From Ligula intestinalis (taxonomy: Eukaryota > Platyhelminthes > Cestoda > Diphyllobothriidea > Diphyllobothriidae), in assembly GCA_036362985.1 (NCBI GenBank), contig JAYGXS010000009.1, positions 25,254,632 to 25,318,631 on the forward strand: a stretch of 64,000 nucleotides of DNA. Reading direction: 5' to 3'. The notes beneath the pieces are model-generated. The model was not told the origin of the DNA and made no database searches. It saw only the letters and a list, made by a program, of their open reading frames with translations. Positions 52,930-63,654 of this stretch are shown here, in pieces. Both the position numbers and the translations under genes were made by a program. Position 1 is the stretch's first letter. Each line of letters begins with the position of its first letter.

Positions 52930-53986
52930 CTGGCGGCGCCGTTTCCCAAACGTGAACGTCTAGCGTAAGAACAAGGCGGGACGCATTTAATAACATCTGG
53001 GCCGACTGTTCGGTGGTACCAGCAGACCTGCACGTTCTGCACGCTCTTTTGAGTTAGAGCGGTTGCGGCTTGCAAAGGGACGACTGGTTTGTAGCCGGTT
53101 GACGGTGGACCACATCGTGCTCACTTGAGAGCCCAATAACCTGACAGTTACTTTAAGATCCTGCCGGTCGTCATCTCTGCTGTCTATAAAGCCTCGAATC
53201 GGTTGAGAGGGTGAAGTGGACCACGGGGATGAGGTATTAAGCGATTTAGTGGACTTTCGCTGTGTACGGTTGTCAGGTTTACGGTCGGATCGTGAGGCCG
53301 AAACATGGGAGACGGCATGCTGAGGTACTGAGGTGGAGGCTAGTTTTACAGCGTACGAACTAGTACCGGGGAACCATTGATGGATGCGGTCTGCATGATC
53401 CGCGAGTTTGGTCAGCGGAACATCGTCATCAAGCAGGGTGAGTACCTGTTGCATTGGATAGGGTAATTTATCCGTCCAAATGCGACGAAAAATAAAATAA
53501 TCTAAGGTGCGACCAGCAAGCTGGTGACGCATGTGGCGCATTAGAGCAGAGGGGTTTTGGTCGCCAAGCTCGACGCTGTTGCGGAGTTGGCGAAGCTTGC
53601 AGTCGGCATATTGTGCCGTACGCTCAAGAATAGCCTTTTTTAAGCTAACAGGGCTTGACTTTGGGGATAGGATCAATAAGATCCTGAACGGTGAAAGCGA
53701 TGTCGAACGGTAAGTACTGCACGACGTATGCGTAACGCGTACGCTCGCCAGTAATCTGACATGAGGCAAAACCAGCCTCGATCTGTTTGAACCAGACCAT
53801 CGGGTTACGCAATTCGTACGGGGAAAGCTTAATTGATATCTGAAAAGCCTGAGGCTCGTCCTGATCAGGTGGTATACACGAGTTGTTAGAACCAGCATCA
53901 TCTTCGTCGCAATCGTGGAATTGGTGGTATTCGTCACCCATGTTAAAAAACGTATTAACGGCAGAGTCAAACGAAAAAAAAAACAA
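52930..53986 (-). pseudogene. gag of CsRn1-like element with CHCC zinc finger
   Basis: Frame 53986-53645 starts Gag (MGDEYHQFHDCDED, then NPMVWFKQIEAGFASCQI and YVVQYLPFDIAFTVQDLI). After a one-base shift near 53660 it continues as KAILERTAQYADCKLRQLRN, ALMRHMRHQLAGRTLD and TKLADHADRIHQWF. A second shift brings in CWYHRTVGPDVIKCVPPCSY at 53006-52947: CX2H, 9 residues, C, 3 residues, C, which is the CsRn1-type finger. Gag ends with TAA at 52923-52921; the protease frame starts one base back. Confidence 0.85.
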
Positions 53987-54026
53987 GTGAATGGAATAAA
54001 TAATACGACGTGGATGATAATAGAAA

Positions 54027-54037
54027 CGGGGTCACCA
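54027..54037 (-). other. primer binding site for tRNA-Trp
   Basis: Minus strand TGGTGACCCCG, complementary to the CGGGGTCA-CCA end of animal tRNA-Trp, four bases inside the LTR. tRNA-Trp priming is a feature of the CsRn1 group. Confidence 0.75.
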
Positions 54038-54041
54038 AATT

Positions 54042-54570
54042 TGCAAATACACAATGTTTTGGCAAACACACAATGGAAAACTTTCTGAGGTATTCTAACT
54101 GCTAGTAAGTGATTTACAAAACTATTCTCATGAAAAAATTGTCAAAACCGGTGTAGGAAGATGACGATGAAGATTAGAAATGATACAACTCACTTAGATC
54201 CTTCACGGTCCTAAACGGCAGTAGTCAAGCAGTCGATTTGCCAAAGGATGACTCCGTGAAGATCAGGATCCAAGTTCGTTGTGCCGCGCTTGTGCAAATT
54301 GAGGAAATTATTGTTTGCAAATTGTTGTTGGATTCTCCTGAGCCCGAGAATGATCACCAGAGAGGTGTCGTTGAAGGGCGAAATAAACAGCGGCAGGTGA
54401 GGAGAGAATTGAGCTGTGGAGTGTGTTTAGCAAGACAGTTGTTGGCACGCGTCCAAACTGAAAATGTGCTTGTGTGTTATAGTTTGTTGAAACAAAATTG
54501 GTTATTGATAGGTTTAAACAACGCACAAGTTGAGCCAAGAGCCCACATGAGTCAAAGGACAGACTTTACA
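54042..54570 (-). repeat. 5' LTR of the CsRn1-like element
   Basis: 529 bp, starting TGTAAAGTC and ending ATTTGCA on the minus strand (TG...CA). Its right edge on + directly abuts LINE A copy 2. The last 156 bases are repeated at 51951-52107. Confidence 0.8.
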
Positions 54571-57125
54571 GGATAGATGCTTATCTCATAATAGACGAAT
54601 TTGATTTCTACCGTCAAGACCGCCCTAGTTAACGTGGTGGCGGTTGTCTTCTCTATATATAAACTATTTTTAAGCATTTCCCGTTCGACCTAGATGCTGC
54701 GTCATTCTCGATCAATTACTGCTTTGCATCCATTATGCTGTCTCCTCAACAAAAGGCGATTATTGGATGCATTCATAGTCCCCTAGCTCATTGTCGGAAG
54801 ATGATGAAAAGCTTTGCGAAATATTTAGGTTGATTTCGGAGTCCGCCTTTGATGCTTAAGTTATTGCTGGGGATTTCAACTTTCCCGAAATGGGTTGGTC
54901 ATTGAACTGTTGTCCATCCAGATTTCAGCTCATCCTAGATACCATAAATTTTTCAAACTGGTCTCAGTTGGTCTGTTCCTTAACAAGGAATCAGCATATT
55001 TTAGATTTAATTTTCTCGAATGATATTTTCCTCCTTTTCGTGGACTACAATCAGAACCTTTTCCCAAGTGAGCATACTTTGACCTATATTTGCGTTCCGC
55101 TTGCTTCTACGAAACATGCTAGCACCACTCGTACCTATCGTGTGCTTGACCTAGCTGATATTAATTTAATAAACAAGTTTATGGACTCACTAGACTGGCA
55201 GGAGCTGTCCTCCACGAACAGTGTAACAATTCTCTGTGACTTAATGACGGCAATTTCAAATAGCATTTTCGAATTTGTTCCGATCAAAAATGTAAAGCCT
55301 TGTACGTCGGAGCCCACTGTTCCTCATTTTCGTTTGTCTAGACTAAAGAAATTGCAAAAACAGTTGAAAGACCAGTCTACTAGTTCATTATCTGTGCACC
55401 TTAGAATTGCAGAGATTTTCGAATTAGCATTTAAGATTCGTCTTGCACGTGACAAACAGAGACAATCATGCGCACTCAGCGAGTTAAACTCTGCAAAATC
55501 GACTGCATAACTGTTCCGTCGTCGGTCCTCCGCTCAACGAGGTCAGGAAATCCCCCCTTTACTGAAAGAAAATAAAAACTTCGTGCAAGGTGAGTCTGAG
55601 AACGCTGAACTGTTCAAGGCATTCCTTGCAAAGCACCTTACGATGGAATCTGAACTGCTCCTGTCGTTTCAGCCATGCTCAGTCAATACTATCAGTACCA
55701 TAGATTTCTGCCTAGAAGTAATTCGTAAGCACATTATCAGTCTTAAAACTCGCACTTCTCTGAAACTGACGGCCTTCCAAATTCACTTATCAAGGAAGTT
55801 TTCAGCTAAGTTATCTATTCTCAGCTTATCTTCTAAACCGTTTCCTTCCTGACTCATGGAAGACATCTATTATTCTTCCAGTCTTCAAGTCAGGATCTTG
55901 TTCGGACGTAAATAACTACCGAGGTGTTCATAAAACCCCGGCCCTAACCAAACTTCTGGAAAAGATCATTTTTAATCAAATTCTCGATTTTTGTGTAGAA
56001 AATACACTATAAAACACCTCACCACACGGATTTCTACCTGGAAGATCATGCAAAACCTGCCACTTGGCATTCCTGAACTTGGTTACTTCACTTCGTAATG
56101 AACAGCAATAAGTCATCGTGATTTACTTTGACCTTAATAAAGCTTTTGACAAGGTGCCGCACAGGCGCCTGTTAGTGAAACTGGAAGCCCTAGGCATCAT
56201 GCCTTCTCTCCTTGATTTCATTGCCTCCTACCTCTCTAACCGCAGCCAGAATGCCTTCGTAGGCAATAGCTACTCGATGCCTCAGCCAATCACGAATGGC
56301 GTATTACAAGGCACGGTTTTAGTTCCCCTCCTTTTCATTCTTTACATAAATTAAATTTCAAAAGTGCTAAATAATTCGGAAAATTTTATTTATGCTGATG
56401 ACCTTCAGTGTATTTACTCATTTTCGAAGGACACGGCCAGTAGTTGTGTTGATAAAGTAAACGCAGACTTGCGTACTATCTCAAGTTGGGGCGTTACATG
56501 TCAGATGGAGTTTTCCCCATCAAAATGTAGTTTCTAGAGTTTTGGTCCCAGAAGGCTTCCTGGACCCATTATCTTTCAAAATATTCCACTGTACGAAAGA
56601 TGTACGATAAAGGATTTGGGTCTTACTAACACGAAAAAGCTTGCATTATCACCTCATTCAGATCGAATTTCTGCCAAGGCCGCACAGATATGTGGGTTTA
56701 TATTGCATAATTTTTCCTTCCAGAAATGAAGTTAAAACTATACTGCATGTTTGTTCTCCCTAAACTAGAATACTGCTGTCCGCTTTTTGGCCTAAGGACC
56801 CAGCATGACCGTAGTAAGATTGAAAAGGTTCAGCGAGTATACACTCGTAAAATATTTTCTGTTTCTGGGTCTGGTATGTGTTATACAGATAGATGTCAAT
56901 TAGCAGACATTAAATTTCTTTGGGTAAGAAGACTCGAAGCTGGTGTATGCTATCTGTTTTGCGTTAACAATAGTCCTAATCTCCCACAAATTAACGCCCT
57001 CCGTCCAGTAGACCGATCTTACGCCAGTCGTAACTCTTCCGTTATAATTTTACCACCCCGTAGCTCCACATCTAACCGTTCTCGCTTTTTACCTCCAAAT
57101 ATGCTTTTTTGGAATTTTGGAATTT
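54571..57125 (+). mobile_element. LINE family A, copy 2 (5'-truncated at the LTR)
   Basis: Starts abruptly inside the endonuclease at the LTR edge (LIIDEFDFYRQDRP; copy 1 has LIIDEYNLYRHNR) and ends in the RT C-terminus (RFLPPNMLFWN). Endonuclease piece 54890-55510 has FSNWSQLVCSLTRNQHILDL; GDFN is present but preceded by a stop (54850-54870). RT pieces 56118-56354 (YFDLNKAFDKVPHRR, GVLQGTVLVPLLF with G to V change), YADD near 56390 and 56726-57127. Multiple stops. Confidence 0.87.
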
Positions 57126-57599
57126 AAATTTTTCAGCACCGGTACGGCACTATACATACAAAGTTAATTTCGAAAAAATAAAAATTCAACAAATAATTTG
57201 ACAATATGTGCAAGTAGGCGTAGCAAGTCGTAATAATGTCAGCAGAAATTGTCCTTTTGGGGCAACATTTAGCAATGTTTTGCAGATAATTTTGAACTAA
57301 AAACGAAAACTTATGGCAGTTAAAAAAAACTCTTACAGTGAAAATGGAGACAGTGTTCAACGGGCCTCCATGTTCAAAAAGTCTGCAAGAGAAAAAAACT
57401 GCTAAGGAAGATAATAGTAGGAACATAGTAGTAGAGCAGAAATAGGTGTGGGTGGTCTGATGAAGGTGAGTATTCAACGAAACTGTAGCATTTTAGACTG
57501 AGTACTTCCGCGTGGCTTCGTTTGATTCAGCGGTGGTTAATGGAAACATCTTGGTTCTCGGGGGACACGAGGCAGAGAGAATAGTTTCAAGCGGATCTC
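57126..57599. other. spacer between two LINE A copies, unassigned
   Basis: AT-rich, no domain in either strand. The right half may be the 3' UTR of copy 3. Confidence 0.4.
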
Positions 57600-59480
57600 C
57601 TAAATTCCCAATGGCCCTTTCTCGGGGTCATGGAGAAAGCTGCTCGTAAAAGATGAGGAGAATAGAAGGTTAATAGAATCAGTGTTAAGATAAATTTGCA
57701 GTCTCTGTTTGAAAGCGGACAGTCTAGTTAACGACCTAATTTCGATTGGCAAGTTATTCCAAAGAAAGCTATATCTGGAAGCAAAAAAACAAAGAGCGTT
57801 TACATGAGGAAGATGCAGGAGGGGGTATAACAAGTGCCGAGTTTCTTAGGTTGTAGGGACTGCTGACGGGGATAATGACAGAAGTCCTGGGTAAATCTTT
57901 GCTATTATTAAGCCGAAAAAGGAGACAAATCCTGCTTCCAATCTCCTGACCCAAAGAAACCTTAGTTTTGTTAATTGACATCTATTTGAGTAGCAAGTAT
58001 TAGAAGCTGTCGGATAAAGCAGTTTTGGTGTGAAATTTTTTGAATTTGTTCAATTTTGAACAGCTACCTTCATTCATGAGACCGAAAAAAGGGCAACATT
58101 ATTTTAAGATGGGGAGCACGAACATACCATAAAGTCTTAAGTTCATTTCAGGAAGATATAAATTATAAGAGATAAAGCCGCAAATCTGTGCGGCTTTGGC
58201 TGTAATTCTATCGGCGTGAGGAGAAAGGTCTAATTTATTGGTGTAGCTTAATCCTAGGTCCTTGATACTGGAACATTCAGTCATTGGGTAACCTTGACAA
58301 ATAACAGGTTGTGGCAGCCTTTTAGGCCCAAAGCACATGTATCGGCACTTACAAGGTGAGAACTCCATCTGCCATGTTGAGCTCCACGCCGAAAGAGCGT
58401 GCAGGTCAGAATGAATTTGTTCTAAACATCTCGCGGCCGTAGAGTTAGAGAAGGAGTAAACACACTTGAGATCATCTGCATAAATATAAGATTGGGAGTG
58501 TTCAAGACTCAATGAGATATCATTTATGCAAAGCAAAAAGAGCAGAGGACCCAGCACGGTACCTTGAAGGACACCACTCAAAATTGCGGTAGGAGAAGAG
58601 TATGAGGATCCCACTAAAACCTTTTGCTGTCGATTTGAAAGATAAGATGTGATGAAGTCAGTAAGAGGACTACGAAATCCTATAGCCTCTAGTTTGGCTA
58701 GGAGCCTCCTGTGAGGAACTTTATCAAATGCTTTACTAAGGTCAAAATAGATAACTACCACAGATAGATGATCATTACGAAGGGAAGTAAGTAGATTTAG
58801 AAAAGACATGTGGCATGTTTCACAAGATCGGTCCGGTAAAAAGCCATGCTGTGGGGAGCTGAGAATGTTATTGTTTATACAGAAATCTGTAATTTTTTGG
58901 CAATTACTTTATCAAAGAGTTTAGCCAGAGAGGGCGTTTTATGAACACCGCGATAATTGTGAATATCTGATGGGGAACCAGATTTAAATACGGGAATTAT
59001 AATAGAAGTTTTCCAGTAGTCCGGGAAAAAGCCATTCTCAAGAAACACTGAAAATAACTTACTCATTAAGGGTGGGAAATCTCTTAATTATTTGATGAGT
59101 GGGTTTGGAATGTTATCAGTTCCAACCAAATGTGAATTTTTAAGACGACTCATTTCTTTTTGAATACAAGCGGGTGAGAAATTAAGGGTACTGAGATTTG
59201 AATCACACAGCAGGGGGATTACAGGAGTGGGGCTAGTTTCGATGGTAAAGAACTTAGCGAAAAATGAATTTAGTAATGCTACTTTCTCCAAATCCTCTGT
59301 AACAAAATGATTTTTGCCATTGAGTAAGGGTGGAATGACTTTCTGAAGCTTAGCCGACGACCGAAGACGGAAGACCTGAGCAACTGATCTGGAAGAGTTC
59401 GCATCACTTAATGCTGTGGCCTCTCTACGCCTATCTCGTGCAAGCCTTATTTGAAGCGCTAATTCAAATATTTGCGCTAT
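57600..59480 (-). pseudogene. LINE A copy 3 reverse transcriptase
   Basis: Frames 59291-59088, 59066-58875, 58809-58099, 57981-57769 and 57833-57600. The central frame is intact with YFDLSKAFDKVPHRRLL, GVLQGTVLGPLLF and IYADDLKCVYSF, so the active site is preserved. The start region has WKTSIIIPVFKSGSP and NYRGVHKTPSLAK. The thumb is broken near 58090. The last frame ends with WNNLPIEIRSL and DPEKGPLGI. Confidence 0.9.
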
Positions 59481-59531
59481 TCTTAAGTGAACTGATAAAG
59501 AGCTATTAGACGAACCCTTAAGTTGTTTTTG

Positions 59532-60536
59532 CTATTTCTTAAGTCTATTTTGGAGAAAATGTGGCACAGTAGAAAAAGCTGAATTTAATTTAAAAATCTT
59601 AAGTGGGGTAAGAGCTTGAATATTTTCTGTAAGGTTTTGCAAAAGCTCCTGGCAGAAGTAGGGATCGTTAGTTGAAAATATGCTATGCCGATCTAGGGTA
59701 CTTACGAAATCATTTACTAATTCATGGTTCACGTTACGAAAGTCGAGGTAATTGCATTTTACATCGGGCTTTTTAGAAAGAGAGACTGGAAAACAACAGT
59801 GAATTAAGGCATGGTCACTTGTGAAAATATCACGATGAAAATTCATAAAAAGAGGGTGGACATCATTAGTAAAAATTAAATCTAATATATTGTCATTTCT
59901 GGTCCTTGAACTGACCAGTTGTGACATGTTTGAAAAGTTAATAGTGTCAACCAATTTCTGAAATCTTGGTGGACAGGTATTTGCATGCCAGTCAATGTCT
60001 GGCAGATTAAAATCACCTACAATTATTCTGACATCGAATTGAGTCTCTGCAACTTTTTCAAACATTTCACACAGATGCAGTACATTACTTGAGTTACAGG
60101 GAGGATTGTAGACACACCCAATTATCGCTTTTTTATTGTGTGGCAGGATGACTGAAATAAGACAAAGATTTCCAGAAAATTACGAAATGCTCAGGTGATA
60201 CGGGAAATGTACAAAGGATGATTTAATATAAAGAAGGCAACCACCGCCACGCTTTTCAATGCGATCTTGTCGGTACAAACTATAATTATCTATGGCGAGT
60301 GTCGAGTCAGAAATAAGAGAGTGTGTCCAAGATTCAGTGACACAGAGCACATCTGGATCAAGCTCAAATGCTACTGTTTTAAATTCTGTCATCTTATTAA
60401 CAACTGATCTCGCATTGAGTGAGACTATACTGAGCGTATCCTTCAGATGCAGGTTACGCTCGTCAGTATTTATAGAAAAGGAAAACTTGGTGGCGAAAAG
60501 GGAAGTGGCATGGGAGAAAAAAAAGGCGGAAAGCAA
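59532..60536 (-). pseudogene. LINE A copy 3 endonuclease
   Basis: Frame 60536-60180 has SLNARSVVNKM, DVLCVTESW and RGGGCLLYIKSSFVHFPYHL. Frame 60065-59532 has IIVGDFNLPDIDW, ILDLIFTND and SDHALIHCCF. All catalytic signatures (Asn, Glu, GDFN, SDH) are intact apart from one break between frames near 60150. Confidence 0.88.
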
Positions 60537-60605
60537 ACTGGCTCTGGTCTATAGTTTGTCAAGTACTTATTATCAAATGAATGGTGCATATTGTAGAAAG
60601 GCATA

Positions 60606-61717
60606 TTAGAGGGGCTCTATAGAAAGGGCGGCTGAATTGTGGCATGGGAAAACCAGGAGGGGCATGAATATAGGACTTTGAGGCATTATACCAAAATTTG
60701 ACGGAAAATTTGCCTTCGAAAATTGCATGACTGGTTTTGAAAAACGGTTAATTTTATAAGCTGGCTGAATTATTTGGAGATCTTGATGAGATTTGGGGAT
60801 AGGAAAAGCGCTAGCTTGAGCGGTTGGGTCTTTGTTAGATACTGAGTTATTATCGGTAATCATATTGCCGAATTCGAAAACTGACGTAGATTTACTAGGG
60901 GCGTTCATAGGTTTATCGGAATTTAAAGCTATCACAGAGGTGGTTGGCTTAGAAGGAGAAAACCTGACGAGGCTACAATCTCACTCGAATCACGAGAAAG
61001 GTGAATGGGAGAAGTATTAGGGGAAACTGACATTGATCCAGGGGGATGTGGGCTTACCTGAGCGGGAGGGCCGCCCTCAGAGACAACTTTTGGTTTTGTT
61101 GAACCGGAGCCAGTGTTCTCATTTGCTACTTTAGATAAAACCCGACGCTCCATTGGCGTTTTATCCCTGCATACGTAAAGTTTATTATCCTTTAAATAGT
61201 TGGTTAACCGCTCATGCTGAGAGAATATAAGGTCTACTTCTATCGCCGAAAAAAGTTTTACGAGAATCGGCGGGTTTTTACTTCGGGATGAGAGTCTTTT
61301 AGCTTCTGCAACTTTCAAATTAAAGCCACAAGAGTAAAGAAACTGAACAGCAACATCTATCGGTTATTTATCTTTTGAAGCATTTTTCAAAAAAAAATTA
61401 AAATTCCTTTTTTGCCGATCACGGGTCTCAGTAGACACCATATTGACGAAAGGCTCTAGTTTCTCACATTGCTGAAAAGTGAGTGTAGATACCTTTCCAT
61501 CAAAGATGGCACCAAGGACCGTAAACAGACAAGCATAGTGGTTATAAAGCTTACTAAAGTTTTCTAAAGTATCAAGCTCAAGTTTTTTCATGCTTAAGAT
61601 GGGTTTCTCGTTAGGAGAATTGGTATTACGGGTTAATTTACGTCTCAGTTGTGGCTTGGGTATCATATTGAAAAGAAGGTGAGTGATGGGATATGTTCTA
61701 AGCAAAGTTATGCACAA
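60606..61717 (-). pseudogene. LINE A copy 3 ORF1
   Basis: Frame 61717-61364 contains RDRQKRNFNFFLKNASKDK; the next, 61318-60932, AEAKRLSSRSKNPPILVKLF and CRDKTPMERR; the last, 60935-60606, a polar tail. Two frame breaks. No recognisable RNA-binding domain, role inferred from position. Confidence 0.78.
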
Positions 61718-61911
61718 AATTGCGGCAGAAAATTTGAATTACCGGTGAGGCTACGCATGGTGAAGATTATCTTTTATAGTATATCGAGTAATACAAACTA
61801 TTTCTTGCTGGAAATTGATATAGTACCAAATTTTTAGATCTTATTCAGTATTAACGCAATAGATTACTTGCTTTTTACGTGAATCTACCGGAACTAGAAT
61901 GAGGCTATGTC

Positions 61912-61972
61912 GGTCAAAATATACATTTTTATACTGTTTCACTGAAACAGTATAAAAATGTATATTTTGACC
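61912..61972. repeat. perfect 30-bp inverted repeat with 1-base spacer
   Basis: Left arm 61912-61941 and right arm 61943-61972 are exact reverse complements, with C at 61942 between them. Arms start GGTCAAAATATAC and meet at GTTTCA-C-TGAAAC. No ORF. It stands between LINE A copy 3 and a LINE A 3' end. Confidence 0.97.
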
Positions 61973-62129
61973 TATCGGTAAAAAAGACATCTACCGGTAT
62001 GTGCAGTTGCGAAAGTGTTAGATACACAAATAAATAACAACAATTAAGATAGTAACTTCAGCAAGTAACGATGAAATCTGATAAAAATATATATTTCACT
62101 TAGCTTTGAAAGATAAGTTGCGCGCCTTG

Positions 62130-62310
62130 AACTTGACCTTGTTTTATTTGAAACAACCTTCCACTCGATATTAGACTGTCTTCTACACTATCGATTTTGA
62201 AAGGCAAATTACATAAGCATTTAAATTATGAGAAAATAAAGTCATTACTGTCTGTTTCCTTGCCAAACATGCAAGTTGTAGATTTTGAAAAGGGTCCTTC
62301 TTGCATTTGA
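62130..62310 (+). pseudogene. LINE A 3' end fragment
   Basis: Plus strand: NNLPLDIRLSSTLSILKGKL (with Trp before it now a stop) and then KSLLSVSLPNMQVVDFEKGP. It matches the end of copy 1 (SLLSVSFPNTQLLDFEKGS at 5270-5330) and of copy 3. Only the last ~60 codons remain. Confidence 0.82.
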
Positions 62311-62725
62311 AGCTCTTCCCAGGATAATAAAATGATTTAGAAATATGTTAGCATTTTCCTCTGCAGAGTCAAGCATCACTTCCAAGGGCTGCGAACTCTT
62401 CTTCGTTTTTGCAACCTTCGCTGTCGTCTTCGAGATTGGCTTTGGAATCTGGTGGGTCGAAACTCGATGTTGTTGCCTTGACTTCTACTGCCTTCTCGTG
62501 TTGTCCCGGAGGACCCCTTCTTAACTCAACGATATATTATTTTATCCCATAACCATCAACGTCCAGAACCCTCAACATCAGATCCCAAATAAACCACATC
62601 GAACCTGTTACCTATTCAGGCAGTTTTTTCTTCTAAATTTATTGAACCCGGTGACCCGTTGAACTCATCCACTGATTTAAGAGTTCATTTACTGCCGATG
62701 ACAATTATTTTCAGACACTTTTTAG
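62311..62725. other. unassigned stretch, possibly LINE A 3' UTR
   Basis: Begins right after the LINE A stop codon. No domain in either strand. Confidence 0.35.
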
Positions 62726-62770
62726 TCACTTTATTAAGGGAAGAAGGCTTTTGCCCTTGACCTCCCTATT

Positions 62771-62780
62771 NNNNNNNNNN
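62771..62780. other. assembly gap (10 N)
   Basis: Ten Ns in the LINE C 3' UTR. Copy 1 has 7-10 bases at the same place (CATAACCAAAA), so the true gap may be very small or the copies may have been collapsed. Confidence 0.98.
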
Positions 62781-63039
62781 AAAAATTGCATAATAGGTCC
62801 ACCGTAACAGTAGTACAGAATACAAATATTGGCTTAAAATCAGCGATAAGTGTGAGCCAGTTGCAAGGTGCTGCTACTGAGACTTTGTTCATAATATCTG
62901 CCACAGTTTTCCAGCAAATGAGAATCAGTTTGTGTTTAAAAATTTTAACAGTATCTGAGAGGACCACATCTTCCGGGAGTCCGTTCCACGCTCCAATGCT
63001 GGAATCAAAATCTCTAAATCTGCGCTTTTTGCTTGTAGC

Positions 63040-63650
63040 CATGTTTTTGGTATGGCAACTACATCAGGTTTCCGCTTCGAAAGTACTGCCTCGAGTTCAT
63101 CCATTTTTGAGGGAAGACTTTGGGCATTAGTCTAAAGAAAGCTCAATTTAGACTTAGTCACCACTTTATGCAGGCAGTTGCCTCTTGCGTGAGATTGCAT
63201 GCAGGGAGCTGTCGGTGCTGATGGAGATGGACTGTTGTCCATTCCGATTAGGTTGCTAGTGTTATCGGCTTTCCCCAGAGGAGTGAACTCGGGGCGTGGA
63301 CGATCTCCCTGTTCAGAATGCGAAGATTGCTCTTGCCGAGTTCGCATCTCCTGTGGAGTTCTACTTTTAGCAATCTTCATTTCTCCCGCTCCGCGGGGGG
63401 AAAATCTCGCTGAAAAAAGCCGTCGGGTGTGAGTATCTAAGTATTGGTTTCCTAATTAACAGTAACTGGATCTCGGCCTCACCCTTCAGAACAAACTTCA
63501 ACTGTCTTGGTTGGCGTTGTTAATCTTTTGATTCTGTTATGTGGCCCAAAAGGAATGCCTTTAGAACTGTCGCGTCCTTCGAAATCGGTTTGACCTTTTC
63601 GGACTCCACGGGATTTAGTCGTTTCAGGATTTTACACTTCTAGACACTCA
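63040..63650 (-). pseudogene. LINE C copy 2 ORF1 end and start of endonuclease
   Basis: ORF1 segment with KILKRLNPVESEKVKPISKD and ATVLKAFLLGHI, then after a stop LKFVLKGEAEIQLL; comparable to RILKAFRIGKAP and LKVIIETEAQAKLLL in LINE B ORF1. Frame 63380-63132 is a polar linker, then NAQSLPSKMDELEAVLSKRK and PDVVAIPKTWL, the N-A-x-S ... P-D ... T-W start of the endonuclease. Confidence 0.72.
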
Positions 63651-63654
63651 TATA

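Larger units (their letters stand above)
51951..54570 (-). mobile_element. Ty3/gypsy LTR retrotransposon of CsRn1 type, interrupted by assembly gap
   Basis: Minus-strand order: 5' LTR (54570-54042), tRNA-Trp primer site (54037-54027), gag, CX2HX9CX3C finger, protease, start of RT, a 10-N gap, then the last 157 bases of the 3' LTR (52107-51951). The LTRs match from 54042 to 54197 at about 95% by eye. RNase H and integrase are absent, presumably inside the gap. Frameshifts in gag and a stop in RT. Confidence 0.88.
57600..61720 (-). mobile_element. LINE family A, copy 3, near full length
   Basis: Best LINE A copy. On the minus strand: ORF1 (61717-60606), endonuclease (60536-59532), RT (59480-57600). 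Ends with DPEKGPLGI followed by TAG. Three to five frame breaks, fewer than in copies 1 and 2, so it is younger. Tail-to-tail with copy 2. Confidence 0.9.
62726..63650 (-). mobile_element. LINE family C, copy 2, internally deleted, with assembly gap
   Basis: Minus strand: ORF1 end (63650-63130), first endonuclease motif (63130-63040), then a jump to the RT C-terminus (63000-62960, GAWNGLPEDVVLS) and the 3' UTR ending AAAGTGACT at 62735. The endonuclease body and RT are missing. The 3' UTR is the same as in copy 1 (13171-13430). Confidence 0.78.
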
